Source: Bacteroidales bacterium
GTDB lineage: Bacteria; Bacteroidota; Bacteroidia; Bacteroidales; UBA932
NCBI GenBank assembly: GCA_016285215.1
Contig: JAEEQI010000080.1
Coordinates: forward strand, 1-10,822
Direction of reading: 5' to 3'
Length of the DNA: 10,822 nt
The notes under the pieces are model-generated. The model was given only the letters and a program-made list of their open reading frames with translations. It made no database searches and was not told where the DNA came from. Position numbers and translations under genes: made by a program. Of this stretch, positions 1-6,698 are shown one piece after another (position 1 is the stretch's first letter; each line of letters opens with the position of its first letter).

Positions 1-524
1 ACAAACAGCAGAGTGATGTCCCGCAGCACGAACCTACCGAAGAGGAAAAGGTCAAATTGCACCTGGAGGCATCCTTCACCACCTTTGCAACCAAACTGGA
101 TCTGCAAAGCTATGCCGATGCCAAGGAATACATAGTAAAGAACAGCGTGGTGAGTATGGGGATGGACGGAGCCATCCTCTACAACCTGCGTCAGAATGGA
201 GAGTCTATGCTCTGGCTCAAGTTCTCACACCTGGAGGGAGAGAAGTGGCAGCTGGACGGAGACCTCTATGGCGGCCTGGAGTTCCACGGCATCCTGGAGC
301 CTTTTTCTATGATTATCTGTGGTCCCAAATCCTGGGAAAAGTATTGGAACATCCACGTCTATGACCAGGGGAAAGATGTAGCCACCCTGGGTCTGGAAGT
401 CTACGATCTGGGTTATATTCCCGTATTCCGCTTCCAGGATGGAACCTCTTATTCCATTACTACGGTACTGCTGGTAGAACCCCTTATCAATTATCTTCTC
501 AACCATGTCTTATCTACGGAATAG
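1..524 (+). CDS. Unrecognised protein, 3' end of gene, upstream of TonB receptor
   Basis: I do not recognise this protein. The reading frame is open from the first complete codon (position 3) to the stop at 522-524, so the gene very likely begins before the window. A TTG at 57 is in frame, but nothing marks it as a start. The visible part is about 173 residues: a charged stretch rich in Glu, Gln and Lys, then a soluble alpha/beta-looking region with many aromatic residues (for example WLKF, GPKSWEKYW, VFRFQDG). No signal peptide, membrane span or catalytic motif is visible in the part present. Its last 20 bases overlap the start of the TonB-dependent receptor in another frame, which suggests co-transcription and translational coupling. 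It could be a cytoplasmic or periplasmic accessory of that receptor, but this is inferred only from position. Confidence 0.6.
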   Translation, partial: KQQSDVPQHEPTEEEKVKLHLEASFTTFATKLDLQSYADAKEYIVKNSVVSMGMDGAILYNLRQNGESMLWLKFSHLEGEKWQLDGDLYGGLEFHGILEPFSMIICGPKSWEKYWNIHVYDQGKDVATLGLEVYDLGYIPVFRFQDGTSYSITTVLLVEPLINYLLNHVLSTE

Positions 525-2529
525 CCTGGCGCTGCTTCTGCTTGTGGCGGGTTGCTTCTGTGCCGGTGCACAGGAGCGGGACACGGTTGCCCACGAGAAG
601 CTGAGCAATTCCATCATTACCGAGCAGATGGACAAGCCTATGGTCCTGAGCTGGCAAGGCATCAGCGGAGAAGTGAATACGGGCAAGATTTCTGCCATCC
701 CCTCCGTTATGGGCAATGCAGACCCCATCCGCTTCGTCCGCCTGCTGCCCAGCGTTCAGCTCTGCACGGAAATGGAAGGCGGCCTGTATATGCAGGGAAG
801 TGAAGCGGCCATGACCCTGGTCTCCCAGCAGGGAGTCCCCGTTTATGGCATTACCCACTTGCTGGGCCTGTTCTCCGTGTTTAACACGCCGCATTTCAAG
901 GGCATCCAGTATGCCACCACGTCGGGACAGGAAGCCCGTCTGGCCGGCCTCATCGATATCCAGCTCAAGGACACGGTGGCCCGGAGATTCTCCGGAGACC
1001 TGTCTCTGGGTATGCTCTCCGGACAGGGAACCCTTAGTATTCCGCTGGGCAAGAAATCGTCCCTGACCGTAAGCGCGCGCCGCACTTTCGTCAATACCTT
1101 ATACAAAAACCAGCTCAAGTACTACGATTCTCCCGTTCGCTATGGTTTCACGGATGCCAACATCACCTGGCTGTGGAAACCCACCAAGCGGGACCGTATC
1201 TGGGTGGACTTTTTTGGCAGCCTGGACGATGGCAGCGTGTCCTCCGCCCTCATCAACAATCTGGAGGCCAGCTGGTATAACGGCCTGGGAGCCATTCACT
1301 GGAATCACTATTTCTCAGACGCCACCCTCAAGCAGAAGCTTTATGTATCCACGGGGGGCATGCAGGCCATCATGGATGCCTTCAATGCCAAGGGCTACGT
1401 GCCTTCCTATATACGGGACTATGGTTACCGCGGAACGTTGGACTGGAAAGACTGGCGGTTTGGTGCACACGTCTCTTTTTATCATATTCAGCCCCAGAAC
1501 CCCAAGGCCGAAGGTCTTTTTTCCGCTGCCGGCAACCAAGGCGACGAACCCATTCAGAATGCCCTGGAGACCATTCTTTCGGCCGAATACCGCCGCAATC
1601 TTGGCTATTGGTTCCAGGTCCACGCCGGGGCCGGGCTTCACTGGTATCTGAGTCCTGAGAAGAAGAGTTTCTTTGGTATCACCCCTCAGGCCGGCCTCAC
1701 CACCGACTTTCAGGAGTGGGGTAAAATGGAACTGCGCTACGAGCTCAAACGCCAGAACCTGTTCCAGCTGGGCCTGACCAATATGGGTCTGCCCTCCGAG
1801 TTCTGGGTAGCCGCCGGAGAACTCCAGAAGCCGCAGTGGTCGCACAATATCTCCCTTTCCTACAATTACACAACGCCCAAGGGAATGTTCACCATTTCTT
1901 CTGAGGTGTACTACCGTCAGCTGTACAACCAGCTGGAATACGTGGGGAATCTCCTGGATGTTTATAACGGCCACTATACCCTGGCCAACAGCGTGGCTCC
2001 CGGAAAAGGACGGGCCTTCGGCGCCAATATTATGATCCAGAAACAGAAGGGCCGCCTCACCGGATGGATCAGCTATGCGTACGCCCGAAGCCTCCGCACC
2101 TTTGATGATGAGAATAAAATAGGAGAGCATCCGTTTGCGCACGACCGTCCGCACGAGCTGGATGTTGTGCTTACTTATGACTTCGGTCGTTTTGACGTGG
2201 GCGGCACTTATGTGCTGGCCTCCGGCGCCCCTTACACCCAGCCCAAATCCATCTATATGATTGGCAGCCATCTCATTTGCGAGTATGGACCCTTTAATTC
2301 GGGCCGTCTGCCGTACTATTCCCGTATGGATATTTCGGCCAACTGGTATTTCCGCAAAGGCCCCAAGGGAAAGAGCGGCATCAACGTCTCTGTTTACAAC
2401 GTGCTGGGTAAAGTCAACGACCTGAGCCTGGGTATGCATTATAACGAGAAAAACGGCACCTGTACTTTCAAGACCGCCGGAATCCAGCTTCGTTTCCTTC
2501 CGTCCGTTGCCATTTTCCACACCTTCTGA
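505..2529 (+). CDS. Short TonB-dependent outer-membrane receptor (plug plus barrel)
   Basis: This is probably an outer-membrane importer that uses TonB/ExbB/ExbD energy to bring a ligand into the periplasm; the ligand is unknown. Residues 1-23 form a signal peptide with an AGA-Q cleavage site; VAGC at 14-17 also resembles a lipobox. Residues about 60-157 match the Bacteroidota plug pattern: AIPSVMGNADPIRFVRLLPSV, then GVPVYGITHLLGLFSVFN where relatives read LDGVPVYNPxHLFG-like. The rest, to 674, is rich in alternating aromatic and polar residues, as in a 22-strand barrel, and ends in a terminal Phe (IFHTF), the usual barrel C-terminus. At 674 residues it is short, because the N-terminal carboxypeptidase-like domain common in these receptors is absent. 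No clear TonB box was found. It overlaps the previous gene by 20 bases and the next by 1 base. Confidence 0.85.
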   Translation: MSYLRNSLALLLLVAGCFCAGAQERDTVAHEKLSNSIITEQMDKPMVLSWQGISGEVNTGKISAIPSVMGNADPIRFVRLLPSVQLCTEMEGGLYMQGSEAAMTLVSQQGVPVYGITHLLGLFSVFNTPHFKGIQYATTSGQEARLAGLIDIQLKDTVARRFSGDLSLGMLSGQGTLSIPLGKKSSLTVSARRTFVNTLYKNQLKYYDSPVRYGFTDANITWLWKPTKRDRIWVDFFGSLDDGSVSSALINNLEASWYNGLGAIHWNHYFSDATLKQKLYVSTGGMQAIMDAFNAKGYVPSYIRDYGYRGTLDWKDWRFGAHVSFYHIQPQNPKAEGLFSAAGNQGDEPIQNALETILSAEYRRNLGYWFQVHAGAGLHWYLSPEKKSFFGITPQAGLTTDFQEWGKMELRYELKRQNLFQLGLTNMGLPSEFWVAAGELQKPQWSHNISLSYNYTTPKGMFTISSEVYYRQLYNQLEYVGNLLDVYNGHYTLANSVAPGKGRAFGANIMIQKQKGRLTGWISYAYARSLRTFDDENKIGEHPFAHDRPHELDVVLTYDFGRFDVGGTYVLASGAPYTQPKSIYMIGSHLICEYGPFNSGRLPYYSRMDISANWYFRKGPKGKSGINVSVYNVLGKVNDLSLGMHYNEKNGTCTFKTAGIQLRFLPSVAIFHTF

Positions 2530-3371
2530 TGATGAGAAAGATTGTTATCATACTGTTTTTGGCGGTTTTACTTCCGCTTTCCTGCACCAAGGCCATCCCG
2601 CAGAGTGAATCCCGCCTGGTAGTGGAGGGTTGGATAGAGAGCGACGGCCACCCTATGGTCTTGCTTTCGGAATCCCTGATTGTGGAGCTGGGCAAGGAAG
2701 TTACTACCGAAGAACTGGTCCAAAGCATTGCCAAGTGGGCCCGCGTGACGGTTAGTGACGGAGAAAAATCGGCCGTACTTACCGGTGTGGTGGACGCCAA
2801 CTATTTCCCGCCCTATGTGTTTTCTACAGACAAGATAACGGGAAAGCCGGGGAAAACCTATGAGCTTAAGGTAGAATACAAAGACTATGTGGCCACCGCA
2901 AAGACCACCATCCCGGAGCCGGTTCCCATTGATACGGTGTATGTGGCCTCCGTACAGGACAGCCTTTGCCACGTGGTATGCGGTTTTACCGATCCGTCCC
3001 AAAAAGGAAATTATTACAAGGTCTTCACCCGTGAAGAGGGGGTAGATACGCATTATCATCCTTCGGCCCTGGCCCAGATAGACGACTCGCAGCTCAATGG
3101 CTATACCGAGTTATTTATGTATAGTACCCAGCGCCTGATGGATTTCCTCGCTATGCCCAATATTAAGGAAGGGAACGAGTTGTGGGTAAAATTATGCACC
3201 ATGGATGCAGAGGCCTATAGCTTCTGGAACAACTACCAGGTTCTCCTGTACGCCAACGTCTTTGGCGCAGAAACCGGCACCACAATGAAGAGCAATATCA
3301 ACGGTGCTCTGGGCTATTGGATAGGCTACGGCGTAGACAAACCTGTCCGTATCCAGCTCAAGAAGTTATAA
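2529..3371 (+). CDS. DUF4249-family lipoprotein, partner of the TonB receptor
   Basis: This is a predicted lipid-anchored envelope protein of the DUF4249 family, which in Bacteroidota is usually encoded directly after a TonB-dependent receptor and is thought to help it, much as SusD helps SusC; its biochemical role is not established. Residues 1-19 form a signal peptide ending in LPLSC, so Cys19 is the likely lipidated residue, although the -3 Pro makes the lipobox imperfect. The family pattern is visible in RLVVEGWIESDG, an Ig-like N-terminal half with GKTYELKVEYKDYVATAKTTIPEPVPID, then FTDPSQKGNYYKV, and a late NVFGAETGTTMKSNINGALG. The length of 280 residues is on the short side. The first ATG overlaps the receptor stop (TGATG); a second ATG at 2532 is equally possible. 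The stop codon overlaps that of the convergent regulator gene. Confidence 0.8.
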   Translation: MMRKIVIILFLAVLLPLSCTKAIPQSESRLVVEGWIESDGHPMVLLSESLIVELGKEVTTEELVQSIAKWARVTVSDGEKSAVLTGVVDANYFPPYVFSTDKITGKPGKTYELKVEYKDYVATAKTTIPEPVPIDTVYVASVQDSLCHVVCGFTDPSQKGNYYKVFTREEGVDTHYHPSALAQIDDSQLNGYTELFMYSTQRLMDFLAMPNIKEGNELWVKLCTMDAEAYSFWNNYQVLLYANVFGAETGTTMKSNINGALGYWIGYGVDKPVRIQLKKL

Positions 3372-4544
3372 CTGACCTTCTTTCTGCGCGGCGGACACCA
3401 GCTCGGCTGTGTTGGCCACGTCAAATTTGACCAAAAGCTTTTTCCGGTACCATTTGACCGTTTCCGGGCTCAGGCACAGGGCCTCGGCAATTTGAGGCGT
3501 GGTGTATCCTTTGGACAGCAAGTCCAGGATTTCAAGCTCCCGTTTGGATAGAGAGGGGGCCGAAGCCTGGCCGCGCAGCTCTTCCAGGGTCTCTTCCATG
3601 ACAGCGGCGGTATCGGCCTGCGCCTGGCGGGAAGCCCTGAGACGGTTGCCCAGGAAGGCCGCCAGAAGGACCAGGACCACCAGCAGGACGGCCCCTATCA
3701 GAAGCCCTGTGAGCAGGCGCTGCTGGGATTCCAGGGCCAATGACATGTACTCAAAGTTCTCTTTCCGTTGAAGAGGTTCCTCCGTGTCGTGGAGGGAGAA
3801 ATAGTCTTCGGCCTTATGGAAATACCGTACGGCTTTCCAGTTTTGGCCTTTTTCCATGTATAGGCGCCCCAGACCCTTCTGAGCGTTGGCCATCCAGAGG
3901 GAATCGTTGGCGGCCTGGGCATAGGAAAGCGACTTCTGGTAAGCATCCAACGCCTTGTTGAGATCTCCCTCGTCGGTCCAGGTTTCTCCTATATTATAAT
4001 AGAGGACGGCATTGCTGCTGTTCCAGCCGTATTTGTCAAAGATTTCCCCGGCTTTGGCGTACAGGCGCATGGCTTCCGGGATGTTGCCCATGGTATTATA
4101 CAGGTTGCCAACGGTGCCATACAGCACGGAACGGGCATCGTCAACGGTCTTTGGGTCGGCTACTAGTCTTTCGGCCGCCTCTAGGGCCTGGTTATAGTAG
4201 TAGGCGGCGCTGTCCAGCTCTTCGCTTGCCCAGAAGCACTGACCAATGTGGCGTAAAGCATCCAGGTTCTCATATTCCCACCCTCGGGTCTGGCTTATGG
4301 AAAGGGCTTTCCGTGCATAGAATTCGCACTTGGGGCTTATAATGTTGCTGTATCCCAGCATAAGCTCCCGGTAAGCGGCGTTGAGTTTTACCAATTCTTC
4401 TTCGGAGGCCTTTTCTATGGCGTCCGGCGTCCACTTGGCCACCTCCCTTTCCAGGGAATCCAGATTGTGGCCCCGGTGGTCGTTGTAGGCTTGGGCACGG
4501 AGCCCGCAAGCCAGCAAACAAATGATGATAAATCCCTTTTTCAC
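3366..4544 (-). CDS. Membrane-tethered TPR sensor with LuxR-type HTH
   Basis: This is a one-component transcription regulator that appears to sense from the periplasm. The first residues (numbering from the GTG at 4550) form a signal sequence, KKGFIIICLLACGLRAQA. Residues about 50-260 are helical tetratricopeptide-like repeats, with motifs such as YYYNQALEAAERL, LYNTMGNIPEAMRLYAKAGEI and GRLYMEKGQNWKAVRYFHKAE. One hydrophobic segment at 279-301 (LLTGLLIGAVLLVVLVLL) is followed by a charged linker. A GerE/LuxR helix-turn-helix lies at 335-394 (SKRELEILDLLSKGYTTPQIA, then LSPETVKWYRKKL). The TPR part should be periplasmic and the HTH cytoplasmic. Two in-frame GTG codons are possible starts. I prefer 4544 because it gives MKKGF, the usual signal-peptide opening, and sits 13 bases from the start of a -7 box. 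Targets are unknown; the convergent receptor operon and the divergent OmpA operon are obvious candidates. Confidence 0.85.
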   Translation of the reverse strand: MKKGFIIICLLACGLRAQAYNDHRGHNLDSLEREVAKWTPDAIEKASEEELVKLNAAYRELMLGYSNIISPKCEFYARKALSISQTRGWEYENLDALRHIGQCFWASEELDSAAYYYNQALEAAERLVADPKTVDDARSVLYGTVGNLYNTMGNIPEAMRLYAKAGEIFDKYGWNSSNAVLYYNIGETWTDEGDLNKALDAYQKSLSYAQAANDSLWMANAQKGLGRLYMEKGQNWKAVRYFHKAEDYFSLHDTEEPLQRKENFEYMSLALESQQRLLTGLLIGAVLLVVLVLLAAFLGNRLRASRQAQADTAAVMEETLEELRGQASAPSLSKRELEILDLLSKGYTTPQIAEALCLSPETVKWYRKKLLVKFDVANTAELVSAAQKEGQL

Positions 4545-4549
4545 GGTCA

Positions 4550-4557
4550 CGAAGATA
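4550..4557 (-). promoter_or_regulatory. Candidate -7 box of the tethered LuxR regulator
   Basis: On the minus strand these bases read TATCTTCG, one mismatch from the Bacteroidota -7 consensus TAnnTTTG. The preferred GTG start begins 13 bases after the first base of the box, so transcription would start within a few bases of the start codon, giving a leaderless or nearly leaderless message. No convincing -33 element is seen; the palindrome at 4575-4590 occupies that region. Confidence 0.45.
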
Positions 4558-4574
4558 CTAAAAAGATTTCACTT

Positions 4575-4597
4575 CCACCCTTTTGGGTGGTGTTTTT
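4575..4597 (+). terminator. Perfect hairpin with T-tract; terminator or operator
   Basis: The stem CCACCC (4575-4580), loop TTTT (4581-4584) and stem GGGTGG (4585-4590) form a perfect 16-base palindrome. On the plus strand it is followed by TGTTTTT, as in a short intrinsic terminator. No plus-strand gene ends just before it, so as a terminator it could stop only transcription running antisense through the regulator gene from the 1-3371 operon. On the minus strand it has no T-tract, but it lies about where the -33 region of the regulator promoter would be. It could therefore be a binding site for a dimeric regulator. Stem length (6 bp) is modest. Confidence 0.45.
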
Positions 4598-4612
4598 CAT
4601 TTCCAGAATGGT

Positions 4613-4620
4613 GAACTTTG
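4613..4620 (+). promoter_or_regulatory. Candidate -7 box of the OmpA-like operon
   Basis: GAACTTTG differs from TAnnTTTG at one fixed position. It would give an AT-rich leader of roughly 25 bases before the ATG at 4652. A second, weaker candidate, CCACTTTG, lies at 4642-4649, only 2 bases before the start codon. No clear -33 element was found for either. Confidence 0.3.
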
Positions 4621-4651
4621 ACCTTGCAATATCAACACAAACCACTTTGAC

Positions 4652-5938
4652 ATGAAAAAACTAGTTGTTTCTCTTACCGTGCTGTGCCTGCTTGGCAGCA
4701 CCGCCGGTGCCCAGAGTTTTCTGAAGAATCTGGGCCAGCGAGCCAAAAATGCCGCCGAACAGAACATTGGCGACAAAGTAGAAAAAGGCGTTAACGACGT
4801 CCTGGACGGCAAATTAGGTAAAAAAGACAAGAAAGAAGAGGCCAAGGAGGCCCCCAAGGCCGAAGTCCCCGTACAGGCCGCCGAAACCCCCAAGACCCAG
4901 GTACAGACCGGCTACGCCAAGAGCGACTTTGTGCCGGGCGACGAGATTTTCTTCGATGACACTTTTGAAAATGAGCGCGTGGGCGAATTCCCGCTGCGCT
5001 GGGACCTCCTGGACGGTTATGTGGAGACCGCTACGCTGGAAGGCCGCAAGGTCCTGGCCTTTACGGATAATGGCCAGGGCCAGGTGATGCCCCTGATGAA
5101 AGAAAGATGGAGCTGGCTGCCGGAGATTTTCACCGTGGAGTTTGACCTTTTTGTGGCCCCGCTTTCGGAAGAAGAATCGTCCGATCTTACCTTGAGCCTG
5201 TCTTTTGGCGCTCCCGGGGCTTCCGACTATTACAATGCTCCCAGCGTTGTCACTTTCCGCTATAGGGAGGACGGCTCTTCCACTCTGGAATGGGGGCTTG
5301 TTAAACCGAATTCCGATATGATGACTAGCGGCGACAAGGATTTGGGCCTCAATCCCGACAGGGGAGGTTATAACGAAAAGGACAACCCCCTGAAGGCCGG
5401 AGAATGGAACCATTTTGCCTTCTCCTTTAACCAGAGGGCCTTCAAAGGCTATATCAACGGTTTCCGTCTTATCAATGTTCCGGCTATGGCAGCCCCTGGG
5501 TACTTCTTCTTTAGCAGTGGTTCCCAGTATCGTTTCAGCGGCATCAGCAATGTCCGCATAGCCAAAGGAGCCGTGCCCCTGTATGACCGCCTGATGAGCG
5601 AGGGCAAGATTGTCACCTATGCCATCACCTTCGAGACGGGCAAGGCCGATCTGAAGCCCGAATCCATAGTAGAAATCAACCGCGTAGCCGCACTTATGCA
5701 GGAAAATCCCGGCCTGGAATTCGAGGTGCAGGGCCACTGCGACGCCACCGGCTCCGACAAAGTGAATGATCCGCTGTCCCAGAAGAGGGCCGAAGCCATT
5801 GTGGCCGCCCTGGTAGAGAAGGGGATTGCATCGGCCCGCCTTACGCCGGTTGGAAAGGGCTCCCACGAACCCATTGCGTCCAATAGCACCGAAGAAGGCC
5901 GCGCCAAGAACCGCCGTGTGGAATTTGTAAAGAAGTAG
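4652..5938 (+). CDS. OmpA-family envelope protein with lectin-like middle domain
   Basis: This is probably a periplasm-facing envelope protein that holds peptidoglycan through its C-terminal OmpA domain. Residues 1-20 are a signal peptide (MKKLVVSLTVLCLLGSTAGA). Residues 22-60 are helical and charged, and 57-90 form a Lys/Glu/Pro/Ala-rich linker. Residues 91-305 start with SDFVPGDEIFFDDTFENE and are beta-rich with WNHFAFSFNQ and KGYINGFRL, resembling concanavalin/LamG-like sandwich folds; this assignment is by pattern only. Residues about 320-427 are the OmpA domain: ITFETGKADLKPES, GHCDATG and LSQKRAEAI, with NRRVEF at the end. Asp364 and Arg379 sit 15 residues apart, as in the diaminopimelate-binding pair of OmpA proteins. 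The usual Thr in GHTD is Cys here. There is no N-terminal beta-barrel, so this is not a classical OmpA porin. It is followed after 3 bases by a secreted protein gene. Confidence 0.85.
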   Translation: MKKLVVSLTVLCLLGSTAGAQSFLKNLGQRAKNAAEQNIGDKVEKGVNDVLDGKLGKKDKKEEAKEAPKAEVPVQAAETPKTQVQTGYAKSDFVPGDEIFFDDTFENERVGEFPLRWDLLDGYVETATLEGRKVLAFTDNGQGQVMPLMKERWSWLPEIFTVEFDLFVAPLSEEESSDLTLSLSFGAPGASDYYNAPSVVTFRYREDGSSTLEWGLVKPNSDMMTSGDKDLGLNPDRGGYNEKDNPLKAGEWNHFAFSFNQRAFKGYINGFRLINVPAMAAPGYFFFSSGSQYRFSGISNVRIAKGAVPLYDRLMSEGKIVTYAITFETGKADLKPESIVEINRVAALMQENPGLEFEVQGHCDATGSDKVNDPLSQKRAEAIVAALVEKGIASARLTPVGKGSHEPIASNSTEEGRAKNRRVEFVKK

Positions 5939-5941
5939 CTT

Positions 5942-6634
5942 ATGAAAAAGATGTTGATGATGGCGGCGATGCTCTTTGCGGGCGTCTCTGCCTGGGCCCA
6001 GTGGACCGGCCCTTATAAACTCTCCCTCCCCAAGAACAACTTCCGCATTGCTGCGGAGCGTTTTAGCGAAAGCGGCCAGCTGGAGGCGGCCAACGTGTAC
6101 GCTATGATTGGGGACACCTATTGCTACGTTGAGGCCCATCCCGGTGAGAACACCTTGTATGAGAAGTACGATTATACCACCAAGCAAGGCCTTCAGGGCA
6201 CGTATTTTACCAATAAGTTTGTATACGACATCGATGACCCCGGAGATTGGTTTGATATGTATGCCCCTGCCCCGGAGCCGGAAACCCTCTGGGTCTGTTC
6301 CGAGCTGTCGGACTTTGGCCGCGACAACCAGAATGACCCTGATCTGGAGCCCGGAATAGTGATGCAGCGCCTCCGTCAGTACAACCGCAAACAGACCGAA
6401 CTGGCCCAATACTACAAAGGCGAGGAGGACGTTTGCGGCGTCAAGTGCTGGGTGTTTGACTTCCGTGGCAAGGGCGTGATGGGCTACGGCTCAAGCTGCT
6501 GGTGGATTGACCCCTCTAACGGGCTGGTCCTCAAGCGGGTAGACGAAGACGGAAGCCGCTGGCAAGTGACCGACTATCAGCTGGATTACAAACTCTGGGA
6601 CAAAGAGACCAATCCCTACAACTTCTACAAATAG
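5942..6634 (+). CDS. Small secreted protein of unknown function, five cysteines
   Basis: I do not recognise this protein. Residues 1-19 are a clear signal peptide (MKKMLMMAAMLFAGVSAWA, cleavage before Gln20), with no lipobox, so it is probably periplasmic or secreted. The mature part of about 210 residues is rich in Tyr, Trp, Asp and Glu and has five Cys (61, 119, 165, 169, 186). Two of these lie in VCGVKCW and one in GSSCWWIDPSNG. The C-terminal half (WVFDFRGKG, then CWWIDPSNGLVLKRV, then WQVTDYQLDY) resembles the beta-sheet of LolA-like proteins of the DUF4412 type, but I cannot confirm this. It begins 3 bases after the OmpA-like gene and almost certainly shares its transcript, so a role in the same envelope structure is a reasonable inference. 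Confidence 0.75.
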   Translation: MKKMLMMAAMLFAGVSAWAQWTGPYKLSLPKNNFRIAAERFSESGQLEAANVYAMIGDTYCYVEAHPGENTLYEKYDYTTKQGLQGTYFTNKFVYDIDDPGDWFDMYAPAPEPETLWVCSELSDFGRDNQNDPDLEPGIVMQRLRQYNRKQTELAQYYKGEEDVCGVKCWVFDFRGKGVMGYGSSCWWIDPSNGLVLKRVDEDGSRWQVTDYQLDYKLWDKETNPYNFYK

Positions 6635-6684
6635 CTTCTGGGCCCTCTTCTTCCGACCCTCGTAAGATATCCGGAAAAAAGCAG

Positions 6685-6692
6685 TATCTTTG
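6685..6692 (+). promoter_or_regulatory. -7 box of the suf operon (TATCTTTG)
   Basis: TATCTTTG is an exact match to the Bacteroidota -7 consensus TAnnTTTG. It lies in the 64-base gap between the previous operon and sufB, and the sufB ATG at 6699 starts 14 bases after its first base. Transcription would begin at or within a few bases of the ATG. I see no obvious -33 element, no Fur or IscR-like palindrome and no good terminator in this gap. Confidence 0.6.
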
Positions 6693-6698
6693 TACGAT

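Noticed and set aside
1315..2520. A 401-codon minus-strand frame opposite the TonB receptor
   Set aside because: The plus strand encodes a recognisable receptor barrel here. The antisense product shows no signal, motif or sensible composition.
4814..6409. A 531-codon open frame on the minus strand opposite the OmpA-like and secreted-protein genes
   Set aside because: It spans two convincing plus-strand genes with signal peptides and known domains. Its translation has no recognisable domain, and such frames arise from GC-biased third codon positions.
6651..6680. Possible hairpin TTCCG/CGGAA followed by A-rich sequence before sufB
   Set aside because: The stem is only 5 bp with a long loop and no T-tract, so it is too weak to call a terminator or operator.
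6690..6698. A TTG start for sufB three codons upstream
   Set aside because: This TTG is part of the TATCTTTG promoter box, so it would probably not be in the transcript.
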